A program made the position numbers and the translations under genes. Positions 25,807 through 35,761 of a stretch of DNA of 64,000 nucleotides are shown one piece after another. Below the pieces are notes generated by a model. The model did no database searches. It saw only the letters and a program-made list of their open reading frames with translations, and was not told the DNA's origin. This stretch comes from Rivularia sp. T60_A2020_040. Its GTDB lineage: Bacteria; Cyanobacteriota; Cyanobacteriia; Cyanobacteriales; Nostocaceae. Within the stretch, counting starts at the first letter, position 1. Each line of letters starts with the position of its first letter. The DNA lies in contig JACYMD010000010.1 of the NCBI GenBank assembly GCA_015272215.1, forward strand, positions 1 to 64,000, written 5' to 3'.

Positions 25807-27333
25807 CTAAGCACCAACTGATTCTTTTGCTGCGTACAATACTTCTACGTTAATATCTTTTATTCCTCTTTCTCTGGCAAATTTCTCGGTGTTTCTTTTG
25901 ACTTTACCTCTGACAAATCCAGGAATTTTGTTCAACTCGATTAAACCATCTTTTGTCCAACCTAAATCGGATTCGGCGGATATTCCTTTGGTAATTACTT
26001 CTTTGGTATCATGTCCACCGAAGATTTCTAATAAATGGTCTTCCATTCCCAAGGTAAAGGAATTATATACTAAATCGGCGATTTGATTGGTTCCTTCGTA
26101 ACCCATGAAGGGTTTATAACCGATGGGGAAGTTTTGAATGTGAATTGGTGCAGCTATGACACCACAAGGAATATTTAAGCGTTTACCGACGTGACGCTCC
26201 ATTTGTGTACCGAAGATTGCTGAAGGTTCAACTTTTGCGATCGCGTCTCCAATTGCTCCGTGATCGTCGGTAATCAAAACTTCGTCGCAGTATTCACTTA
26301 CTTGTTCGCGGAACCATTCTGCATCATGCTTACAATAGGTTCCAGCCCATACTACATGAATTCCCATTTCCCTGGCTAATATCTTGGTCATGGCTGCTGC
26401 GTGGGTGTTGTCACCAAATACAACGGCTTTTTTACCTGTTAAATTTTGACAGTCAATGGAACGGGAGAACCATGCAGCTTGAGATACGTACAGTGTCTGC
26501 TCGTTGATAAATTCTTCGTAATTGACATCGGCACCTTGTTGATTAATTACCTGCTGGATTTTACGGATGCAACGAGCATTTTCTACTACACCCATCGGCG
26601 CAATATCAACGTAAGGTGTGCCAAATTCTGCTTGCAAATACTTGGCTGACATCATGCCAAGTTCGCGGTATGGTACTAAGTTGAACCAAGCACGAGGTAA
26701 GTTTTTCAATTCGTGAACGGAAGCACCTTCGGGAATGACAGCATTTATTTCAATTCCCAAATCGTGCATTAATTTCTTCAACTCGGTGCAATCGTGCAAG
26801 TTATGAAAACCGAGTGTGGAAATACCGATGATATTTACTGAAGGTTTTTCTGTCTTTCCCTGGGGAAGTTCGTCTTTTTTACGGGCTTTTTCGATGTAGT
26901 ATTTGACAACTTGATGCAAAGTTCTATCAGCAGCTTCCAACTCGTTGACGCGATAATGGTTGACATCAGCCAGCATGACATCACATTTGGCATCCATTTG
27001 CGCTCTTTCGACAAAGTTTTCTAAGTCTTCTTGCAGAATACTGGAGGTGCAAGTGGGAGTCAATACGATTAAGTCGGGATGTTCCTCAGAGTCTTTGCGG
27101 GTAATGTTATCTACTACTTTTTCTTGAGAACCACGAGCAAGAACGTTACGGTCAACAACACTAGTGGTTACGGGAGTAAAATTCCGTTCTCGTTCTAACA
27201 TCGATCGCATGACATTAAAATAATCATCACCAATCGGTGCGTGCATGATAGCATGAACATTTTTAAAAGAACTGGCAACTCGCAGGGTACCAATGTGAGC
27301 AGGACCGGCATACATCCAGTAAGCTAATTTCAT
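25807..27333 (-). CDS. chlB: Light-independent protochlorophyllide reductase subunit B
   Basis: The 508-residue protein is recognisable from [20 protein letters not shown] through [32 protein letters not shown], and [22 protein letters not shown]. With ChlN it forms the nitrogenase MoFe-like component of the dark-operative enzyme, which reduces protochlorophyllide to chlorophyllide using electrons from the ChlL Fe protein. ChlB supplies cysteine ligands and the Asp of the 4Fe-4S cluster. A C-terminal DUF3663-type small domain is present, so length is normal. chlL and chlN are not in the window, so the subunits are unlinked here. A 378-bp upstream region separates it from ycf37. Confidence 0.97.
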   Translation of the reverse strand: MKLAYWMYAGPAHIGTLRVASSFKNVHAIMHAPIGDDYFNVMRSMLERERNFTPVTTSVVDRNVLARGSQEKVVDNITRKDSEEHPDLIVLTPTCTSSILQEDLENFVERAQMDAKCDVMLADVNHYRVNELEAADRTLHQVVKYYIEKARKKDELPQGKTEKPSVNIIGISTLGFHNLHDCTELKKLMHDLGIEINAVIPEGASVHELKNLPRAWFNLVPYRELGMMSAKYLQAEFGTPYVDIAPMGVVENARCIRKIQQVINQQGADVNYEEFINEQTLYVSQAAWFSRSIDCQNLTGKKAVVFGDNTHAAAMTKILAREMGIHVVWAGTYCKHDAEWFREQVSEYCDEVLITDDHGAIGDAIAKVEPSAIFGTQMERHVGKRLNIPCGVIAAPIHIQNFPIGYKPFMGYEGTNQIADLVYNSFTLGMEDHLLEIFGGHDTKEVITKGISAESDLGWTKDGLIELNKIPGFVRGKVKRNTEKFARERGIKDINVEVLYAAKESVGA

Positions 27334-27711
27334 GGAAAGTTTTCTCCGTTTTATAGAAAATAAAGTTGTCCGATGATTGGACTATAAGTGCTTTAATTTA
27401 TTAACGTTCTTAATTATCGCAAAATAAGTAGTTATGAAGAAGTTAAGTTAATAGAAGTTGATTTAATGGTTAATTTTTCTTACATTTCGAGATTTTAAAG
27501 GTATTTTAATAAGTTAAGTAACATTATTGTTAATTTTTATAGTGTTAGTTCCCCTAATAAGTTATCAAACGTTTTTTCAACTTGATTTTCCCAAAGAGAT
27601 GATACAAGGGAGCTTTTCGGCTCCCATTACACAATTACTAATCACGGATTAAAAAGGATTACACGGATAAAAAGGATTTTAATTACCAATTACCCATTAC
27701 CAATTACCAAT
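27334..27711. other. Intergenic region upstream of chlB
   Basis: The 378-bp stretch holds the chlB leader (about 27334-27600, AT-rich, no gene). A 6-bp hairpin gggagc/gctccc at 27608-27625 without a T-run follows, then heptamers of the aattacc/caattac type at 27679-27713 that abut the ycf37 stop. Confidence 0.5.
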
Positions 27712-28254
27712 TCAAGCTGTAACCAACCTTCTTAATGATTGAGCGCGACGTTTAGCAACGACATTTTTCGCATCTAATTCTAATGCTTTTTCGTAACTTT
27801 CTAAAGCCTGAGCATTTAATTTTTTACGCTCATATGCATGACCTAAATTATTCAAGGCTGTGACGTAATCGGGTTGTCTTTTTAAGGCTTCTTTGTAATT
27901 ACGAATTGCTAAGTCATACTGTTCTTGAGCAAAGTAAGCATAACCTAATCCGTTGTAAGCTAAGGTTACATAATATAATGTTGCAGCATCTATTTCTTCT
28001 TCTTCATCTGCTGCTTTGATTGCTTTTTGAAATAGGCTAACTGCTTGAGTAAATAGTTTTTTCTGTGAATAAATACTGCCTAATTGGTAATATTCTGCAA
28101 TCGAACCTGTTTCTTTGGTTAATTTAGAACGCAGTTTGGAAAAAGAGCCTTCTTGTTTGCGAGATTTAAAAATTTGGCGAAAAACGCTTATAACTGTTAA
28201 AAACAGCAAGCCTACTAAAATAGATAGATAAATAGTTGCTAAATTACTATTCAT
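27712..28254 (-). CDS. ycf37: Ycf37-like TPR protein, photosystem I assembly/stability
   Basis: The 180-residue protein has one N-terminal membrane helix (residues 7-28) and then at least three TPR units, including AYNGLGYAYFAQEQYDLAIRNYKEALKRQPD and the following ALNNLGHAYERKKLNAQALESYEKALELD block (given by motif: residues ~95-165). A membrane-anchored three-TPR protein of this length matches Ycf37, which helps photosystem I complexes assemble or remain stable in thylakoids. Other membrane TPR proteins could look similar, but the start MNSNLATIYLSILVG and the basic linker support Ycf37. No partner gene is adjacent. Confidence 0.75.
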   Translation of the reverse strand: MNSNLATIYLSILVGLLFLTVISVFRQIFKSRKQEGSFSKLRSKLTKETGSIAEYYQLGSIYSQKKLFTQAVSLFQKAIKAADEEEEIDAATLYYVTLAYNGLGYAYFAQEQYDLAIRNYKEALKRQPDYVTALNNLGHAYERKKLNAQALESYEKALELDAKNVVAKRRAQSLRRLVTA

Positions 28255-28374
28255 GAGCTTTTATTAATGTTCAATTATCAGTTATTAGTTATTCCAGTCT
28301 ACTATTTAGGATACTAGAATTGTAGGTGAAAAAAAATTACGATTTATCAATTTTGGGGAAGTAGGAACTAGTAA

Positions 28375-29229
28375 CTATAAGCCCCAATATTCAGCGCGTT
28401 GTTTGAGCCAACCTTTTTCTAAATAACTGCCGATTAATTGGCTGACTTGTCGTCTTAACTCATCATATTGCAATCCTTTGGGCATGACTACTGATAATGG
28501 TTGTGTTGATATTTTGGTTGGGAGTAGTCTATATTGGGGCTTTTGCTTTATCCAGTTGCTCAGGCTGGTAATATCGGCGGCGAAGGCTGTTACTTGGTTG
28601 TTTTCGATGAGGCTTTGTCCTTCTAAGTAAGATTCAACTCCCACTAATTCGGCTTTGGGGAGGTAATATCTTAGCGGAGCAATGGTACTGGAGTTTTTCA
28701 GGACGGCTATTTTACTGTTTTGTAAGTCGGTTAATTTTTGAATTGATGTGTCTTTTGTTGCGATAAATCCGCCGTCGAAGTAGTAAGGAACACTGAAATT
28801 GACGATGCGTTCTCGTGATGCAGTTGCGGTTACTTTAGCGATCGCAATATCAACTTCACCTTCTATAACTGCTTGGAGTCGCTCTAGGTTCGTTACAGGT
28901 TTGAATTTGACTAAATTATCTAATTTATCTGGTTTACTTAACAAGTCTTGCGCTAACCGTTGTGCTAGTTCGATTTCTAATCCTTGTAAGTTACCGCTTT
29001 GGTCTTTGAATCCTAAAGGTGGAAAGTTATCTTTGACTGCAACAATTATATAACCGCGCTGCTGAATTTCTTTTAATGTTGCAGCAGATATGGATAATGT
29101 TCCAACATTGAGGAATAAAAAAGTTAAACATAGAAAAGTTACAGCAGATTGTAGCAGATGTAACTTACGCTGCTGATTGTATTGCCGATTCTGTCGATGA
29201 ATTAACCGTAATTTCAACCAATCAATCAT
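28375..29229 (-). CDS. Periplasmic solute-binding protein, family 3 (amino-acid type)
   Basis: The 284-residue protein is taken from ATG 29229 (MIDWLKLRLIHR); a TTG 11 codons upstream is in frame but less likely. A long basic N-region and a hydrophobic helix form a signal peptide ending near SISAAT. The mature part has the SBP_bac_3 signature GYIIVAVKDNFPPLGF, GLEIELAQRLAQDLL, and IAKVTATASRERIVNFSVPYY. Such proteins bind polar amino acids for ABC importers. No permease or ATPase gene is next to it, so it is an orphan that may serve a transporter elsewhere or a sensing function. Confidence 0.9.
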   Translation of the reverse strand: MIDWLKLRLIHRQNRQYNQQRKLHLLQSAVTFLCLTFLFLNVGTLSISAATLKEIQQRGYIIVAVKDNFPPLGFKDQSGNLQGLEIELAQRLAQDLLSKPDKLDNLVKFKPVTNLERLQAVIEGEVDIAIAKVTATASRERIVNFSVPYYFDGGFIATKDTSIQKLTDLQNSKIAVLKNSSTIAPLRYYLPKAELVGVESYLEGQSLIENNQVTAFAADITSLSNWIKQKPQYRLLPTKISTQPLSVVMPKGLQYDELRRQVSQLIGSYLEKGWLKQRAEYWGL

Positions 29230-29289
29230 AGAAGAGCAACAGTAGTTACATCCGTGAGTCAATTTTAGATTTTAGATTTTGGATTTTGC

Positions 29290-29330
29290 GGAAAGTTTGG
29301 GGTGTAGATTCTCGAACCCCAAAACTTTCC
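29290..29330. promoter_or_regulatory. Long hairpin between rplT and the solute-binding gene
   Basis: The arm ggaaagtttgggg (29290-29302) pairs with ccccaaaactttcc (29317-29330) with one unpaired base, around a 14-nt loop. Heptamer-like aattttagatt repeats flank it at 29262-29288. It lies 61 bp past the rplT stop and could end the ribosomal-protein transcript, but there is no clean T-run. Confidence 0.6.
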
Positions 29331-29390
29331 AAGACGGATTTTGGATTATCCTTGATATCTAAAATTCCACATTTGTTGGGTTTTTGATAG

Positions 29391-29747
29391 TTAACTTTTA
29401 GCTTGAGAGGCAATTTCGGCAACTTTGCTAAAACCATCGGGATCTAAAATCGCCATTTGAGCCAACATTTTACGATTGATTTCGATGTTGGATTTTTTCA
29501 AATAGCCCATGAATTTGCTGTAACTCATACCATGCTCACGGATAGCAGCGTTGATACGGGTAATCCACAGCCGACGAAAATCACGTTTGCGTTTTTTGCG
29601 ATCGCGATAGGCGTGACGTAGGGCTTTCATGACCTGTTGGTTAGCGGTTCTAAATAAGGTAGAATGAGAACCACGAAAGCCTTTAGCTAGTTTAAGGATT
29701 TTTTTGCGGCGTTTGCGAGCTACATTACCGCGCTTGACTCTAGTCAT
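29391..29747 (-). CDS. rplT: 50S ribosomal protein L20
   Basis: The 118-residue basic protein starts [20 protein letters not shown] and contains [21 protein letters not shown] and [20 protein letters not shown], the highly conserved L20 sequence that contacts 23S rRNA early in 50S assembly. It follows rpmI on the same strand with a 30-bp gap, the usual rpmI-rplT pair. infC, often first in this operon, is not present. In other bacteria L20 represses this operon by binding its leader; no such site can be claimed here. Confidence 0.98.
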   Translation of the reverse strand: MTRVKRGNVARKRRKKILKLAKGFRGSHSTLFRTANQQVMKALRHAYRDRKKRKRDFRRLWITRINAAIREHGMSYSKFMGYLKKSNIEINRKMLAQMAILDPDGFSKVAEIASQAKS

Positions 29748-29777
29748 AGTTTTAGTTTCTCAACAATTTTGCAATAT

Positions 29778-29975
29778 TTACAAATATGGAAGCATACCGC
29801 GTACATTATCGGCATCGCGATCGTTAACAATCACTAATTTAGATAATTTATTCTTTTTATCGGTAGTCTTCTTTTCTAGAATGTGGTTTTTGAAGGCTTT
29901 GCGACGAACGATTTTACCACTACCTGTGGCACGAAATCGTTTTGCAGCAGCTTTACGAGATTTTAGTTTAGGCAT
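29778..29975 (-). CDS. rpmI: 50S ribosomal protein L35
   Basis: The 65-residue basic protein [20 protein letters not shown]... with [17 protein letters not shown] matches L35, which is placed late in 50S assembly. It is the first gene of the two-gene rpmI-rplT unit. Its own upstream region (29976-30268) has no gene. Confidence 0.98.
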   Translation of the reverse strand: MPKLKSRKAAAKRFRATGSGKIVRRKAFKNHILEKKTTDKKNKLSKLVIVNDRDADNVRGMLPYL

Positions 29976-30268
29976 TTTCTTCTGCTTCTATACTTAAACA
30001 CAAACCCATATTATAGTTGGTAATTACAGCGAAAGCTGAACTAAGTTAGCTATTTATGGATTTTTTCTCGGATGTGTTATGGCGCGAGCGGAATTTAGTA
30101 ATTGAGGTTAAAATACTTTGTGCAAACCAACCTGTAAACTATTCTGATAATACTTTTAACAAATACTATTTTAAGGATGAGCGCGATCGCATTCTTTGTT
30201 GTTTTGGGATGTATTGTTTATAGTAACTCGATCAACCGGGAAAAAAATATATAGTTCGCTCAAAACTC

Positions 30269-32704
30269 TTAACCTACCACACACTCGGTAAACTCTCGCT
30301 TCAAGGCATTAAATACCGGAGAAGCGGGCTGTTTTTGCAAGTTATCCGGTTTACTCCAGGTAAAAGGTGCTTCTTGGGCTGCTGATATCCACAACAAACG
30401 TTTGGCTCGCGTCATGGCAACATAAAATAAACGGTATTCTTCGGCTATTTTCAAATGTTTGGCTTGTTCCCATGCTGCAATTACGTCGGGTAAGGTTCTT
30501 TCTCCATGCAATGCAGCACGGATTTGAGCGCGAGCTACTTCTGATAAGGTAAAGTCACCCATGAATTTTCTTTGTGGTGGTACCCAGAATTTACCTGGTA
30601 TTAAGTTTTCGTGTAAAAATGGTAAAAATACGTAATCCCAATCCAAACCTTTGGCTTTATGCATGGTGATGATTGTCAATTGATTACGTTTTGTATAACG
30701 GGCTTCTGAGTCTTCGGTGTCTACTGGTTCAAAGCGTTCGGAACTGACGATTTCACTGAGTACTCCCAACATTCTTGCCATGGAAATGTTACCGAAAATT
30801 TGCTGATTAATTCTTTCTGAAAGTTTATCTGCGGTGGCTAATTCTGCTTGTTGATATTCTAGTTTTAAAGCAATAAATGATATTAACTGGTAAAGAGGTA
30901 ATTCTAAATGAGCGTTGAGTAAATCTCGGCACAAATCACCGGCTTTTTTGACGACTTCGGTTTGTAGTGGTGCTAGGGGAGAAGGATATAAGAATTCCTC
31001 TGGTAAGGAAGCTAAAGCGTTTAAATCTTGGGGTTCAATTAATCTTCTTTTGACTAACACTCCTAATGCTGCTTTGAGATAATCGGCAGAATGAGGGCGA
31101 TCGCAAAATTGTAAAATTGCCAATATTTCTTCTGGTACATGGGAATGTCGGTCTTGTTCTCCTACATCATAAAGTAAAATATTATGCTGTTTACAAATTG
31201 GTCTGAGTGCTTGACTTAACCATGTTCCCTGACGATTTTCTCTGACTAATATCGCTGCACTACCGTTGTTTTCGTTGTCTTGAGGAAATAGTTCGATAAT
31301 TCTTTTAGATAGTAATTCTACGGTGTGATGAATATCTCTAGGAGTATAAATTTCAACTCCTCTCCCGACTGCTGCGGGGTTTGCATTCTTTTGTGGATCA
31401 TTGTAGTCTACGGGAAGGATTCTTTGATTGCGGAATGGGAGGGGAAGAGGATAGGTTTCGGATTGTTTTTGGTTTTTTTGGTAGAGACTGTTTACCCATT
31501 CGAGGGCAAAGTTTGCAGTTTCGATAATAATTCTACTACTGCGACCGGCTTGATTCATAGTCGCCAAAAGTCCTTGAGAATCGCATTCTTGGCAAAACTG
31601 ACGGAAATAAATTGGATCTGCTGGAGTAAAAGTAGAGTTAATCGCTTGATTTGGGTCACCAACACGGATTAAATTAATTTTGGATTTTAGATTTTGGATT
31701 TTTGATTCTGAATTTGTAATTGTCCCCCCCTCTCCCCATCCCCCCATCTCCCCATCCTCTTCCCCACTAGCCAATATCTCCAACAACTTCGTCTGAAGTG
31801 GACTAGAATCCTGGGCTTCGTCTTCAAATACGGCGAATACTTGCTTTTGCTCGATTTTTCTAGCACTTTCGTCGTCCAATACTCTTAATGCAGCTAATAT
31901 CATGTCATCGTAATCAATAAAATCGCGATCGCGCATCAAGTTCTGATATTGTTCGTATAATCCGGCGGCTATTTTCAAAACTTCATATGCATCAGTGCTT
32001 TGCTGACTTAATTGATCTAAATCTTCGGGTAAGATTCCCGAACTTTTGGCTTCATGAATCGCAGTCGTTGCTAATTCTGGTAATACTTCTGTGCGTAATA
32101 CCGATTGACGACGCAATCTTTCGGTTTCTTCTCCGTCAAATTGCATACCTTCCATTAATTTTGCATACAGTCGCGGATTATTCGCAATCCATTTCTCAAC
32201 TGCGGTACGGATGAAACGGTGACTTTGATTAGGAGTAATTAATGTTACGTAGTCTAACTCTAAACCGGATAATTGGGGATGACGACTGGCAATATTTAAC
32301 GCTAAACCGTGCAAGGTATATACTACAAAACCAGTTTGAGGTAAAGATAAATCTTCTCTGAGGTATTTACGGATTTTGGCTTTAATATTAGCAGCAGCCG
32401 AACGAGTGAAAGTGACAACTACTAATTGACGGCGAATTTGGGGACGTAAAGAGTTATGATTTTGGTATTGACGGGCGATGGCAATTGCCGCAGCAGCAGC
32501 CATCCCTGTAGATTTACCAGCACCGGGAACAGCAGAAACCGCTAAGGGACCACTTTTCCAGTCTGCCATTTGTTGTTGTCCGCAACGTAAAGAATTGCGG
32601 ATATTTGCAATTGCGGCTTCACGGGAAGATGTATGCAAAGTTGGTAGCTTTGCGACTGACAAAGGATTATCTGGCACTGGATAGATGGAATTAGTGTCTG
32701 ACAT
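30269..32704 (-). CDS. UvrD/PcrA-type superfamily 1 DNA helicase with repeat-derived insert
   Basis: The 811-residue helicase has the SF1A motifs: motif I AVPGAGKSTGMAA, motif II FAVFEDEAQDSSPLQ, motif III IRVGDPNQAINSTF, motif V ITMHKAKGLDWDYVFLP and motif VI EYRLFYVAMTRAKRLLW. It unwinds 3'-to-5' DNA and is typical of repair or replication-restart enzymes, though less like housekeeping UvrD than the short cyanobacterial paralogues. Between motifs II and III an in-frame segment (residues about 311-343, 31676-31772) is encoded by heptanucleotide repeats; the segment reads GEEDGEMGGWGEGG and then SKIQNLKSKI. No native helicase has this insert here, so it is a recent repeat invasion tolerated in a surface loop. 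Confidence 0.92.
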   Translation of the reverse strand: MSDTNSIYPVPDNPLSVAKLPTLHTSSREAAIANIRNSLRCGQQQMADWKSGPLAVSAVPGAGKSTGMAAAAAIAIARQYQNHNSLRPQIRRQLVVVTFTRSAAANIKAKIRKYLREDLSLPQTGFVVYTLHGLALNIASRHPQLSGLELDYVTLITPNQSHRFIRTAVEKWIANNPRLYAKLMEGMQFDGEETERLRRQSVLRTEVLPELATTAIHEAKSSGILPEDLDQLSQQSTDAYEVLKIAAGLYEQYQNLMRDRDFIDYDDMILAALRVLDDESARKIEQKQVFAVFEDEAQDSSPLQTKLLEILASGEEDGEMGGWGEGGTITNSESKIQNLKSKINLIRVGDPNQAINSTFTPADPIYFRQFCQECDSQGLLATMNQAGRSSRIIIETANFALEWVNSLYQKNQKQSETYPLPLPFRNQRILPVDYNDPQKNANPAAVGRGVEIYTPRDIHHTVELLSKRIIELFPQDNENNGSAAILVRENRQGTWLSQALRPICKQHNILLYDVGEQDRHSHVPEEILAILQFCDRPHSADYLKAALGVLVKRRLIEPQDLNALASLPEEFLYPSPLAPLQTEVVKKAGDLCRDLLNAHLELPLYQLISFIALKLEYQQAELATADKLSERINQQIFGNISMARMLGVLSEIVSSERFEPVDTEDSEARYTKRNQLTIITMHKAKGLDWDYVFLPFLHENLIPGKFWVPPQRKFMGDFTLSEVARAQIRAALHGERTLPDVIAAWEQAKHLKIAEEYRLFYVAMTRAKRLLWISAAQEAPFTWSKPDNLQKQPASPVFNALKREFTECVVG
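31676..31772. repeat. Heptanucleotide arrays inside the helicase coding sequence
   Basis: Two array types adjoin inside the helicase frame: aaaatcc/aaaatct-type (31676-31712) and ccccatc/ctcccca-type (31723-31772). The total shift is in frame. Surrounding codons resume the conserved motif III at once. Confidence 0.85.
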
Positions 32705-33013
32705 ATGCGAATTTAGATTGTAGATTTTATATATTCAAAAGCTAGGGGTGATATGTGGGTTGCAAGCAGTTATTGTCACATAAAAATTTATAAGTTTATA
32801 TGCAGTTTATTATCACCTAATTTATGAATAACAACATCATGGCAACCTGATTGTTGGTTTGCGGAAAATGTATAACAAACACCTATCTTTTTCAAGCTCA
32901 TAATCCTAAAATCCTTGCTAAATAAACTTTAAAGCTTGTTTTTTGCTTTTTGAGAGAAACAATAATTGAGGTTTATTTGTAGTCACAAATCATTTCCTCG
33001 ATTCTATAATTCA

Positions 33014-34804
33014 ATGATCACAAATCATAAGTTTAATTTACATTATTTACATTATTTACATTATTTGGGTTTAACTTTTTTTATTGCCATCGCGATTATT
33101 TTGCGTTTTTGCAATTTGGAACTTAAGCCTTTGTGGATGGATGAAATTATCACCGCTATCTTTAGTTTAGGTAAAAATTATCATTCTATTCCTTTGGATA
33201 TAGTATTTCCTGTAGAAAGTTTACAAGATGTTTTTACCTATCAAACTGGGGTAAATTGTCCGCAAATTGCTCAAAATATTGCTACTGATTCTACCCATCC
33301 ACCGCTATTTTTTTGCGGGATGTACACGCTTTTGGGATGGATGAAACCCTTGGGAGATGATTGGATAGGTAAATTGCGATCGCCATCTGTATGGTTTGGT
33401 GTAAGTTTAGTTGTGACGGTATATTTTCTCAACCGATTAGCTTTTTCCCGTAAAGCTGGATTAATGGGTGCTGCACTTGTTGCTGTTTCACCTTTCGCGG
33501 TTTATTTATCCCAAGAAGCACGACACTATACATTACCGATGCTGACAATAAGTTTATCTTTGTTGGCACTTATCCAAATTCAACGAGATATTTTTACATC
33601 TCCATCTGAGCAAATTAAAATTAAAGTTTGGGTTTGGCTGTTATGGACAATTATTAATATTTTCGGTATCTATATTCACTATTTTTGCATTATTGCTTTT
33701 ATCGCTCAAGTCGCAACTTTAGTGTTACTGATTTCGAGAAAGGTGAAAATTCTCCAAATCCGAAAAGTTTTGCTAACAGTGATTTTATCTAATAGTGTAG
33801 TTTTGATTAGTTTAATTCCTTGGTTTCGGGTAATGCAAAATCATTTAAATCGTTCCGAAACCAGTTGGTTACCTACTCCCCAACACCTTGAACCGCTATA
33901 TCAAACTTTGATTAATTGGATTATCATGGTAGTTATTTTACCAGTAGAAAAACAACCTTTACCAATAACAATTATTTCCGGTTTGTTAATGTTATTCTTC
34001 GCGGGTTGGTTGGGATATAAAGTATTTCGAGGAATCAAACTTTTATTAAAAGAACCACAAACTCGTTTACCTACTTTAACTTTATTGAGTTTTACAACTT
34101 TCGTATTATTAGGAATATTTGCAATCTCCTACATATTTGGTAAAGATATCACAGTCGCACCCCGTTACAATTTCATTTATTATCCCAGCTTCAGCGCTTT
34201 AATTGCAGCCGGTTTGATTTCTGAAAACAACAGTAATCGGATTGTTTTGTTCGCTGAAAATTCTCTAGAAAAACCAAATATTCTCAAATTTAGCACTCAA
34301 AAATTATTCTTACCAATCGTTTTATTAACTAGCTTTATTAGCTGTCTATTCGTAGTATCTGATTTAGCTTTTCAAAAACCATATTTACCCCAACAAGTAG
34401 CGCAAAATATTTACCAAGAACCCTCTATTCCTGTAATGGCTGTAATGGCATATCGTAATTATCAAGATGTCGCTTTAGGTTTAAGTTTTGCTTTGGCTTT
34501 GGAAAGAGAAATTAAAACTGTTCAAAATAGTAATATTCCTACATCAAATTATCATAATTTTGCTTTATTTAACCAATCTGCTGGATTAGAATCAGTTTTT
34601 AAAAACCTTTCCCAATTACCTAATCAAAATATTTCTCAACTTAATTTGTGGATATTTGCACCCGGAAGAATCCGAAACGATTATCCCCAACAAAATCAAT
34701 TTTCTCCATCATTATCTTGCAATATCGACACTAACCAACATTATCGTATCGGCATTCCTTATCAACTTTATCGCTGTCAAACGATTTTGGATTTTAGATT
34801 TTAG
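33014..34804 (+). CDS. Membrane glycosyltransferase, ArnT/PMT-like (GT39/GT83 type)
   Basis: The protein has about 596 residues when started at ATG 33014; a TTG 16 codons upstream is also in frame. It has ten or more transmembrane segments. The first periplasmic loop carries the acidic motif LKPLWMDEIITA, and a second motif THPPLFFCGMYTLLGW follows, as in dolichyl/undecaprenyl-linked sugar transferases. A conserved VYLSQEARHYTLPML helix supports this. It would move a sugar from a lipid carrier to an envelope acceptor. The N-terminus contains LHYLHYLHYLG, encoded by three 9-bp repeats (ttacattat). The last six residues (ILDFRF) are encoded by a heptamer repeat, so the stop codon lies inside the repeat. 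The next genes are the CHAT cluster. Confidence 0.85.
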   Translation: MITNHKFNLHYLHYLHYLGLTFFIAIAIILRFCNLELKPLWMDEIITAIFSLGKNYHSIPLDIVFPVESLQDVFTYQTGVNCPQIAQNIATDSTHPPLFFCGMYTLLGWMKPLGDDWIGKLRSPSVWFGVSLVVTVYFLNRLAFSRKAGLMGAALVAVSPFAVYLSQEARHYTLPMLTISLSLLALIQIQRDIFTSPSEQIKIKVWVWLLWTIINIFGIYIHYFCIIAFIAQVATLVLLISRKVKILQIRKVLLTVILSNSVVLISLIPWFRVMQNHLNRSETSWLPTPQHLEPLYQTLINWIIMVVILPVEKQPLPITIISGLLMLFFAGWLGYKVFRGIKLLLKEPQTRLPTLTLLSFTTFVLLGIFAISYIFGKDITVAPRYNFIYYPSFSALIAAGLISENNSNRIVLFAENSLEKPNILKFSTQKLFLPIVLLTSFISCLFVVSDLAFQKPYLPQQVAQNIYQEPSIPVMAVMAYRNYQDVALGLSFALALEREIKTVQNSNIPTSNYHNFALFNQSAGLESVFKNLSQLPNQNISQLNLWIFAPGRIRNDYPQQNQFSPSLSCNIDTNQHYRIGIPYQLYRCQTILDFRF

Positions 34805-34814
34805 ATTTTGGATT
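34784..34814. repeat. Heptanucleotide array at the 3' end of the glycosyltransferase gene
   Basis: Units ttttgga/ttttaga begin inside the last codons, supply the stop tag (34802-34804) and continue past it. Confidence 0.8.
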
Positions 34815-35087
34815 AAGGATACCTGCCTTATTTTCTGTTTCCTACTCCTTACTCCCTACATTCCTTAAGTTTTGAAAAATTGTATTCCCCAACACCAACT
34901 CATTTCCGAAAACTGAATTGCACTTTTCCTGAAAAAATGTAAAGTTTTATTAAGAAGCGAGCGGATTTTTGGATTTACATCTGACAACCTAGTGAAGCGG
35001 AAAATTCAGAATCATTGCAGGAGCAGCTGTGTTAGAGCAACACCCGATATATCCATCGTTTTTCTGTCACATATTAGCATTACGCAT

Positions 35088-35735
35088 ATGACACATTCTG
35101 AAGATTTAAACGAGCAGCTAAATCAATTAGCAACAGAAGTTTGTCAGCATCCGAATGGTAGCCTGAAACGACAGCGATTGTTAAATCAATTGATTTATCA
35201 AATGCAGCAGTCAGGAAAAATTTGGAAAGGTAGCGATATTCGGGAGCAATATTATGAAGATGGATTACAACAAACTTGGTTTTGGTTTTGCAAAAGTATT
35301 CATAAATATGATGCATCGCAAGCAAATGTAATTACTTGGTTTAATGTCCATCTAAAGTATAGACTTTTAGATATTCGGCAACAAATAGCTCAAGAAAATG
35401 AGACTAAAGTAACTAGCTTAGAATATCAAGAATCAAATCCAATAAATCCAATTGATAAGTTACCTGCACCAGATAAACCGCAACCAATTTTAGAAGAAAC
35501 TCTAGAATGGATTGAAACCCAAGGTAGTGAATTACGCCGTCTTCACATTCGTTCATTTCCGCATATTAACTGTCAAGTATTGCTGAAACACAAATTACCT
35601 CCCGATGCCAAAACTTGGCGTGAATTAGCCGAACAATTCGGTAAAAGAGAAAGTACTCTCAATCATTTTTACAACCACAAATGTCTTCCTTGTTTGCTAG
35701 CTTTTGGCAGAGAGCAAGGATATATAGATACGTAG
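35088..35735 (+). CDS. Sigma-70-like (ECF-type) transcription factor of the CHAT cluster
   Basis: The 215-residue protein is taken from ATG 35088 (MTHSEDLNEQ); a GTG at 34992 is in frame but its upstream part has no family-like sequence. Residues 60-110 contain YYEDGLQQTWFWFCKSIHKYD and VITWFNVHLKYRLLDIRQQ, which resemble sigma region 2 with its core-binding and -10-recognition helices. Near the C-terminus TWRELAEQFGKRESTLNHFY looks like a region-4-type helix-turn-helix. Between them is a Pro-rich linker. It would direct RNA polymerase to a small regulon, but this is inference. It is followed by the DUF1822 gene 26 bp away and the CHAT-receptor gene further on, a neighbourhood I recall from other cyanobacteria. 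Confidence 0.7.
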   Translation: MTHSEDLNEQLNQLATEVCQHPNGSLKRQRLLNQLIYQMQQSGKIWKGSDIREQYYEDGLQQTWFWFCKSIHKYDASQANVITWFNVHLKYRLLDIRQQIAQENETKVTSLEYQESNPINPIDKLPAPDKPQPILEETLEWIETQGSELRRLHIRSFPHINCQVLLKHKLPPDAKTWRELAEQFGKRESTLNHFYNHKCLPCLLAFGREQGYIDT

Positions 35736-35761
35736 CAAAAGTTATTTTAAGGTATTTACTG

